Shown here in pieces: positions 57,189 to 64,000 of a DNA stretch of 64,000 nucleotides. The number at the start of each line of letters is the position of its first letter. Within the stretch, counting starts at the first letter, position 1. The stretch spans positions 23,776,501-23,840,500 of the forward strand of contig CM066322.1 of assembly GCA_033807775.1 (NCBI GenBank), read 5' to 3'. Origin of the DNA: Saussurea involucrata (Eukaryota > Streptophyta > Magnoliopsida > Asterales > Asteraceae). A model generated the notes under the pieces. The model had not been told where the DNA came from. It searched no databases and worked only from the letters and a program-made list of their open reading frames with translations. The position numbers and the translations under genes were made by a program.

Positions 57189-60089
57189 AGAAGAATTCCG
57201 TCCCCGAAATTCCATTTTCGAAAAGTTGAGGGTACTTGGACTTCATGTACGCTTCTACCTCCCAGGTTGCCTCTTGTCATTTGTGATACCGCCACTGGAC
57301 CTTTACTAGTCGGACCTCTTTGTTTCTTGTTTTGCGAACCTTACTATCCACGATTCCTATTGGTTCCTCTTCGTACGTCAATTTCTCATCAATTTCTCGT
57401 CAATGCGGACATCTTCTAATGGAATGGCCACATCGGCCTCGGCCAAACACTTCTTTAAGTTCGAGACATGAAACGTTGGGTGAACACCCTTTAACTCCTC
57501 TGGCAAGTCTAGCTTGTAAGTTACTGCTCCAACTCGTTCAATAATAACGAAAGGCCCTACATACCTCGGCCTCAACTTTCCTTTCTTCCCGAAGCGTACC
57601 ACCCCTTTCCAAGGCGAGACCTTTAACATTACCTTGTCGCCTACTTGGAACTCGATAGGCTTCCTTCTTTTGTTGGCATACTTTCTCTGTCGATCTTGTG
57701 TGATCCTCATCCTTTCACGGATTAGTTCTATCTTATCCGCTGTCAGTTCTACAATCTCTGGACCTGCTAACTGTCTTTCTCCTACCTCGTTCCAACACAA
57801 CGGCGTACGACACTTCCGCCTGTACAACGCTTCAAATGGCGCCGCTTGGATGCTCGCATGGTAACTATTATTATAGGAGAACTCTATCAACGGTAGATGC
57901 ACTTCCCACGACCCTTTGAAATCGATAACGCACGCTCGAAGCATATCCTCCAGTGTCTGAATAGTTCTTTCGCTCTGACCATCCGTTTGGGGATGGTAAG
58001 TCGTGCTCAACTTCACTTGCGAACCCAACTCTCGTTGGAGGCTTCTCCAAAATGCTGACGTGAACTGACTATCACGGTCAGACACGATGGATCGCGGCAC
58101 CCCGTGCCTAGATACAATCTCATTGATGTATAACCGGGCTAGCTTCTCTAACGAATCTGACTCCTTGATTGGTAAGAAATGCGCAGACTTAGTGAGAATA
58201 TTCACAATCACCCATATCGCATCGTTACCCTTCGAAGTCCTTGGTAACTTCGTAACGAAGTCCATGGTGATGTTATCCCACTTCCATACTGGTATCCCCG
58301 TAGACTGAAGTTCTCCATACGGTCGCGGATGTTCTGCTTTAACTCTCAAACATGTCACACATCGCTCCACAAAGTGAGCGATATCCTTCTTCATTCCTGG
58401 CCACCAATAGAATTGTCTTAAGTCCCGGTACATCTTGTTCGTCCTCGGGTGCATAGAATACCGCGACTTATGCGCTTCTTCCAAGATGTTTACTCTCAAG
58501 TTTCCCAACTTGGGAACCCATACTCGGCCTTTCATACACTTCAACCCCCCACTGTTGACGCTGAACAATGATGTAATCCCAACGACCCTTTCACTCTTTA
58601 CATTCTCTTCTAACAACGCCTCATCTTGAAACTTCTTAACTTCATCTAGGAGGTTCGAAGTTGCCTCGACTCTGAAAGCCACTACTTTGCTCGATTCTCC
58701 TCGCTCTTTCCGACTCAACGCATCCGCTACTACATTTGCTTTACCCGGGTGGTAAAGGATTTCACAGTCATAGTCGTTCAGTAGTTCCATACATCTCCTT
58801 TTGTCTCATATTCAATTCCTTCTGATCAAACAGGTGCTTCAAACTCTTGTGGTCGGTGTAAATCTGGCACTTCACTCCATACAGGTAGTGTCGCCATATT
58901 TTCAAAGCGAACACCACCGCCGCTAGCTCCATGTCGTGCGTAGGGTAGTTCTTCTCGTGATCTTTAAACTGTCGGGAAGCGTAGGCAATCACCTTCCCGT
59001 TTTGCATTAAAACACACCCTAGCCTGAGCTTAGAAGCATCGCTGTAAATTACAAAACCTTCTGATCCATCTGGTAACGACAAAATCAGAGTGCTGCTTAA
59101 ACTCTCTTTCAGTCTCTCGAATTCGACTTCTTGCGCTTCGGTTCAAACGAACTTGACGTTCTTCCTTGTCAAAGCAGTCAACGGTGTGGCTATACGAGAG
59201 AAGTCCTGAATGAACTTCTGGTAATAGCCCGCTAACCCAAGAAAACTTCTCACTTCCGATGGCGACCTTGGCGACTCCCAATTCTTAATAGCTTCGATCT
59301 TAGCGGGGTCCACCTTGATGCCATCCGCTGACACTACGTGACCCAGAAATTGAACTTCTCTCAACCAGAATTCACACTTCAAAAACTTAGCGTACAGCTT
59401 CTTGTGTTTCAACAATTCTAACGTTGCCCGAAGATGTTCCTCGTGATCCTCACGGGTACGTAAGTAGATAAAAATATCGTCAATGAAGACGATCACACAC
59501 TTCTCTAACAATGAGCTACATACCCGGTTCATCAGATCCATGAACACTGCTGGGGCATTAGTCAAACCAAAGGGCATGACTAGGAATTCGTAATGTCCGT
59601 ATCTCGTACGAAAGGCTGTCTTGGACACGTCTTCCTCTCTCACCTTTAGCTGATGGTAACCCGACCTCAAATCTATCTTCGAAAAGTAGCTCGCACCTTG
59701 TAAGTGATCGAAGAGGTCATCAATCCTCGGAAGCGGGTACTTGTTCCTTACTGTGACCTTGTTGAGCTCACGGTAATATATGCACATTTGCATAGATCCG
59801 TCCTTCTTCTTCACAAAGAGTACCGACGTTCCCCAAGGCGATGAGCTCGGACGAATGAAACCCTTGTCTAATAGCTCTTGCAGTTGCATCATCATCTCCT
59901 TCATTTCCGCCGGTGCCAGACGATAGGGCGCACGCGCAATCGGTGCCGCCCCAGGCATCAAATCTATTCTGAACTCTACTTGACGATCTGGGGGCAGACT
60001 CGTCAAGTCATCCGGAAACACTTCCGGGTACTCGCTGACTATCGGCACATCCTTTACTTCTTTCTTCTCTTTCTTAGCATCTAGCATAT
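57189..60089 (-). pseudogene. Minus-strand Tekay pol: reverse transcriptase, RNase H, integrase, tail
   Basis: From 60087 leftwards: reverse transcriptase (frame to 59143, with FIDDIFIY near 59470), RNase H (59082-58768), then the integrase HHCC and core and C-terminal region (58790-57378). The chromodomain-like tail runs to about 57190. It is clearly homologous to the pol at 48800-51666 but diverged. Lesions are TGA for a Trp codon at 59143-59145, an extra A near 58797-58801, an 11-bp tandem duplication at about 57379-57400 that shifts the frame, and a further stop in the tail. The 5' part (protease, gag) is cut off at 60089/60090 by the Athila insertion and should continue beyond that element's other LTR. 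Confidence 0.88.
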
Positions 60090-61338
60090 TGATAACGCCA
60101 CTTTTTGGCGTTATTTTCGGTTCTCAAACCAATGAGATTGGCTTGTGTTGATAGCAAAGAAGCGGAATTTTATGGTTTATCGAGTGAAATGTGCAGGTTA
60201 TATAAAAGAGCCCTAAAAGAGCCAAAACGAAGCCCAACGGAAGCCCGAGATCCAAGCCCAAGACCCGCGCCCGAACCAGGAACCAAACCTGACCCGAAAA
60301 CACCTCAGAAACACGCGCGGTTTCTGGCGCGGTTTGCAAACCGCGGCCAAAACCGCGCAACACTCTGTTCGTTTTTCAGGCTTTATGTACTCCGGAATTA
60401 GGTCATTCTCGAAAGATCTCACACACGACGAACGGCAGCGACTTGGGGGCGATTTTCAGAGATTTTTCGAAGCTTTTGGATCCACGATAGAGGATCAATC
60501 AAGGACACGTCCACCACGGAAAGTAGATTCGAGCACGAGAGAAGGGAGTACATCATCATATTCGTCACGTCTACTTTTATGATGTTTTCATTGATTGTTT
60601 CCATTCCTTTTCTTATGTTTGAGTCCACCCCCGACATGAACTGATCTTTAGATGTTGGGGGTTGGAATGAATTTGGTTTAAGCATGTGAACATATGACTT
60701 GCGACTTTTATCAGTTTGCCTATTTTAATGAAGCATGTAATTTGGTTTTTAATGCCTTTGTGAGTTTAGCTAGCTTCCAATTGTTTTGTTGTTCTCAATT
60801 AAATTCGAGAGAATTAATTGTCAACTAGAACTAGAAATTGCATGCCTAAGGTGAGAAATTGGTGATAGAGATATACCAAGTAAGCCTTAGTCCCGTTTAA
60901 ATCTTGATTTTAATGTGTTTTGAATTCCATAAGTTGAGATCGAGAGATAAGATTTATGCTTTTCAAGATAAAACCCGTTGTTGCTTGAGAAAGAGCAACG
61001 GTGACTTTTAGAGATTGGGTATTCATTAAAAGGGAACAACCGTAATTGTTTGAGTCAGATGTTTATATGTGAAAACCTTAGGATTTCCAACTCCCAACTG
61101 TTTTCTCTATCTGAAGTTCCTTAAGTTGTTACTGTCCCGTTTGTGATTTATTTTATTTGCAATTAGTTAGTTAAGACCAACAACTCAAAATTGCGACCGT
61201 TCAGTTAATAGTTTTTATAGTCATTGTGATACTTAGTTCCTAGTTCCCTGTGTTCGATACTCGTACTTTTTGTACTATTACTTGATTTCGACCCGTACAC
61301 TTGCGGTAAGATTTAGGGGGGTGTGAGCTCGCCTATCA
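60090..61338 (+). repeat. 5' LTR of the Athila element
   Basis: TGATAACGCC to GCCTATCA, 1249 bp, with matching TGATA/TATCA ends. A perfect 18-bp palindrome lies at 60328-60345 (half-site CGCGGTTTG), in the same context as the one in the Tekay LTR. The partner LTR is outside the window, so the right boundary rests on the primer site and terminal CA. Confidence 0.8.
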
Positions 61339-61343
61339 AGTTT

Positions 61344-61362
61344 TTGGCGCCGTTGTCGGGGA
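61344..61362 (+). other. Primer-binding site of Athila type
   Basis: TTGGCGCCGTTGTCGGGGAA just past the LTR is the conserved Athila primer site. Confidence 0.85.
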
Positions 61363-61496
61363 ACTAGTTGCAACTGATAGCACTACCAGCTATAAGCGCT
61401 ATTACATTGAACATTTTTTTTATTTACTTTGTTCCATCACTTTCAATTTCTGGATTGCTAACTTCGCCTACTTTCTTTTCAGGTACTAATTGGTTT

Positions 61497-63686
61497 ATGC
61501 CAAGGAAGACCCGATGGAAGGAAATCGAACCACTTGATCCGGAGATCGAAAGAACCGCCCGCCAGATACGTAAAGCATCTAAAGCCCAAAGGCAATTAAA
61601 GATGGGCGACGAGAGACCTGTTAACAACCCACCTCCACCTCCTCCGGCGAGAGTTCCGATGCGTTCATTTGCCAATCCAAACGTGGTAGCCGCACGCATA
61701 GGCATCCAACCGCCCACTACTGGGGCAAACTACTTCGAGATTAAACCAAGTACCATGGTCATGGTACAGCAAAACCAGTTCGGAGGGGCCCCGACAGAAG
61801 ATCCTCATGCACATCTTCGTGCATTTGAGAGGATATGCAACACGTTCAAAATCAATGGGGTGAACGAGGATGCCATCAAGCTAAGACTGTTCAGCTTCTC
61901 ACTCAAGGGAAGAGCTAAAATTTGGATAGAGAGCCTACCAGCGGATCAGATCACTACATGGGCAGACTTGAAGGTCGCATTCCTCCAGAAATTCTTCCCA
62001 CCGGGAAGAACTGCTCAACTAATGGCCGACATTACTCACTTCGCGCAATGGGACCAAGAGACCCTATACGAGGCATGGGAGAGATACAAGGATATGTTGA
62101 AAAAGTGTCCTCACCACGGGTTACACGGCTGGGTAATTATCCAAACTTTCTTTGGAGGCCTTCACCCGCAGTTCAAGAATGATATCACTGCTGCAGCGGG
62201 TGGAGCCCTAATGGAGAAGACATATGAAGAAGCAGTCGCCTTGATCGAGAACTTAGCCGAACATAGTTTTTCTACTCCAAGATCAGTTGTTAGAAGAGTT
62301 GCGAGTGTTCAAGAATCGGATGAGCTGAAAGAAATAAAAGCTCAACTAGCTGCGATCACGAACCATTTGAAAGGTGGTAATCCGGAAGAACCCGAGCAAG
62401 TTCAGTTTTTACAGAACCGGAATCACCAGCCGAGGAACGATCCTTTCTCGAACACGTATAATGAAGGGTGGAAGAAACACCCTAACTTTTCATGGAGTCA
62501 ACCCGGTCAACAACCACAAGGTAATTCTTCTAACTTTTCTAATTCTTCCCATGCTAACAATGTTTACCGTCCTCCAGGTTTTAACCAAAGGAAATACGAC
62601 GAGGGATCATCCATGGAGAAGAAGCCGGGGCTGGAAGATATGATGATGAAGTTCATGACAAAGATGGATAATACTGTTGGGGAATTGGCGAGCACGGTGA
62701 GCACGGTAAAAGCAGCCACTGACCAGAATACGGCATCGATTAGGCTTCTCGAGAGGCAAGTGGGACAAATTTCCGAAGTCCTACAAAACCGAGTTCCCGA
62801 GACATTCCCGAGCCAAACTGAGAGAAAGCCAAGAGAAGAGTGTAATGCCATTTATCTGAGAAATGGCAAGGAGTTGATCAAGAAACCGAATGTCGAGCTG
62901 AAAGACGGTATTGCTAATGATATGGCTGATCGGGAAGAACCGAAGGAAAAAAAAGTGACACCGCCACCGAAGCCGGTAGTCAAACCGTTTGTACCACCAC
63001 TACCATATCCGAATCGGGTGAAGGCACATAAAGATGAGGAACAGTTCAAGAAATTCCTCGACATCTTCAAGAAGCTTCACATCAACATCCCATTCGCGGA
63101 GGCACTTGCTCAAATGCCGACATACCTCAAGTTCATGAAAGAGATCCTATCCAAGAAAAGGGAAATCGAGCACCAGTCTACCATTACACTTACTGAAGAG
63201 TGTAGTGCCATCATTCAGAACAAGCTTCCCCTGAAGCTTAAGGATCCAGGGAGTTTTACTATACCCGCTCATATAGGAAATCTTAGTTTCAATAAAGTAT
63301 TATGTGATTTAGGAGCTAGTATTAACTTAATGCCCTTATCTGTTTTCAGGAAAATCGGCTTGGGTGAGGTGAAGCCAACATACATGACCCTTAAACTCGC
63401 GGACAAATCGATAATATATCCGTATGGAGTGGTAGAGGACGTATTGATCAAGGTTGGCAAGTTCTACTTTTCGATGGACTTCGTGGTGCTAGACATTGAT
63501 GAAGACGTAGAGGTCCCGCTGATATTGGGAAGATCCTTTCTGGCCACGAGCAGAGCTCTGATAGATATGGAGGAAGGAGAGATGACCCTGAGGGTTGGCG
63601 ATGAGAAAGCGGTATTCAAGATGTTCGAGAGGGAAAAGAGCAAAAGTGAAGAGAAACCGGATGATCAAGGAAAGCCGAATGAGTGA
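61497..63686 (+). CDS. Athila gag-protease, intact frame ending before reverse transcriptase
   Basis: The frame is open from 61368. The ATG at 61497 (MPRKTRWKEIEP) is preferred because it follows a TTTTCAG that may be a splice acceptor and begins gag-like sequence. The protein has about 729 residues. It has a Pro-rich segment (NPPPPPPA), then the Athila retrotransposon gag domain (RLFSFSLKGRAKIWIESLP ... FFPPGRTAQL) at about residues 95-240. A Gln/Asn-rich linker, a Lys/Glu/Pro-rich region and a retropepsin-like protease follow, with CDLGASINLMPL (about 63300-63335) and VPLILGRSFL. It stops cleanly at TGA 63684-63686 after PNE. In coding Athila elements reverse transcriptase follows protease, so this may be a gag-only derivative. 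Confidence 0.85.
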   Translation: MPRKTRWKEIEPLDPEIERTARQIRKASKAQRQLKMGDERPVNNPPPPPPARVPMRSFANPNVVAARIGIQPPTTGANYFEIKPSTMVMVQQNQFGGAPTEDPHAHLRAFERICNTFKINGVNEDAIKLRLFSFSLKGRAKIWIESLPADQITTWADLKVAFLQKFFPPGRTAQLMADITHFAQWDQETLYEAWERYKDMLKKCPHHGLHGWVIIQTFFGGLHPQFKNDITAAAGGALMEKTYEEAVALIENLAEHSFSTPRSVVRRVASVQESDELKEIKAQLAAITNHLKGGNPEEPEQVQFLQNRNHQPRNDPFSNTYNEGWKKHPNFSWSQPGQQPQGNSSNFSNSSHANNVYRPPGFNQRKYDEGSSMEKKPGLEDMMMKFMTKMDNTVGELASTVSTVKAATDQNTASIRLLERQVGQISEVLQNRVPETFPSQTERKPREECNAIYLRNGKELIKKPNVELKDGIANDMADREEPKEKKVTPPPKPVVKPFVPPLPYPNRVKAHKDEEQFKKFLDIFKKLHINIPFAEALAQMPTYLKFMKEILSKKREIEHQSTITLTEECSAIIQNKLPLKLKDPGSFTIPAHIGNLSFNKVLCDLGASINLMPLSVFRKIGLGEVKPTYMTLKLADKSIIYPYGVVEDVLIKVGKFYFSMDFVVLDIDEDVEVPLILGRSFLATSRALIDMEEGEMTLRVGDEKAVFKMFEREKSKSEEKPDDQGKPNE

Positions 63687-64000
63687 TCGGGAGGAAGGTC
63701 GAGCCACGACCGAAACCAAGGCGCTGGGTGGGAGGCAACCCACCGAGGTTTGCATTTTCTTTTACTATTTATGTTTTAGAGTGTTTTTATTTACGAAAAA
63801 AAATTGAACAGAGACATACGCGGTTTACAAGTCGCGCGCCAAACCGCGCAGGTCCCTGTTTGGTTTTTCATTTCCTGCTTCTTGTGTTTCATTTTTTTTG
63901 TTTTCTTTCGCCGTTTGCTTTGTTTCCTTTTGCTCCCAGATTTTCTCTGCTTCCGCTCCGATGTCTCTCGTCCGAAGTCGCTCAAATCTTTCAAGAGAAT
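63687..64000 (+). other. Athila spacer after gag-protease
   Basis: Contains GGCGCTGGGTGGGAGGCAAC (63719-63738), a block I recall downstream of Athila coding regions. A GC-rich near-palindrome follows at 63819-63836 and a T/C-rich stretch at 63880-63960. The small minus-strand frame at 63791-63994 has no support. Confidence 0.55.

Larger units (their letters stand above)
60090..64000 (+). mobile_element. Athila-type Ty3/gypsy element, left part
   Basis: Starts with an LTR at 60090 inserted into the minus-strand pol. It has an Athila-style primer site (TGGCGCCGTTGTCGGGG) and an Athila gag-protease frame. Then, instead of reverse transcriptase, there is a non-coding spacer. The element continues past the window. 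Whether pol follows further on cannot be seen. Confidence 0.85.

Overview
The window is plant nuclear DNA, almost certainly from a dicot with a repeat-rich genome. It shows multi-exon genes with plant-type introns, Ty3/gypsy elements of the Tekay and Athila types, a SIRE-type Ty1/copia element with an env-like third gene, a plant-type Mutator element (MULE), SINEs, a LINE and many MITEs. An asterid, perhaps Asteraceae, is a guess from general resemblance. Only one ordinary host gene is visible: a nine-exon kinase gene at 15464-19097 (universal-stress-protein-like domain, coiled coil, protein kinase). Nearly everything else is nested transposable elements.

Layout. (1) 1-12746: an older minus-strand Tekay-like element. 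Its 2.8-kb LTR (1439-1959 plus 10460-12746) is split by a second minus-strand LTR element at 1960-10454 with a 5-bp target duplication (TAAAT). The inserted element has good LTRs, primer site and polypurine tract, but no readable coding region. (2) 12750-15463: foldback and MITE sequences, then the upstream region of the kinase gene. (3) 15464-19097: the kinase gene, with a CACTA-type MITE in intron 5. (4) 19098-22760: a 5'-truncated LINE, a tiny SINE, a long inverted repeat and AT-rich DNA. (5) 22770-42925: one MULE with terminal inverted repeats of about 0.4-0.5 kb and an 8-of-9 matching 9-bp target duplication. It carries a plus-strand coiled-coil gene, a minus-strand two-exon PB1-like gene and a minus-strand transposase gene. 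It was later broken by a solo LTR (23486-25742), a partial Tekay-like LTR (28272-29818) and a 12-kb SIRE element (29819-41780). (6) 44791-53900: a MITE split by a young, nearly intact Tekay-type element (45008-53281, target duplication TCCAC). (7) 53900-57006: SINE, MITE and CACTA remnants. (8) 57007-60089: a minus-strand Tekay pol pseudogene with a truncated LTR, cut by an Athila-type element that starts at 60090 and runs off the window.

Several signals are shared by elements that are not otherwise alike. A short hairpin near the 3' end of every Tekay-like LTR changes sequence but keeps its pairing. A GC-rich palindromic module recurs in Tekay and Athila elements. A leader motif is shared by the coding and non-coding Tekay-like elements. 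A CCACCGA/TCGGTGG heptamer fills the SIRE element. The MULE has start codons of two convergent genes immediately inside its inverted repeats, and a third gene whose product resembles the N-terminal domain of its own transposase.
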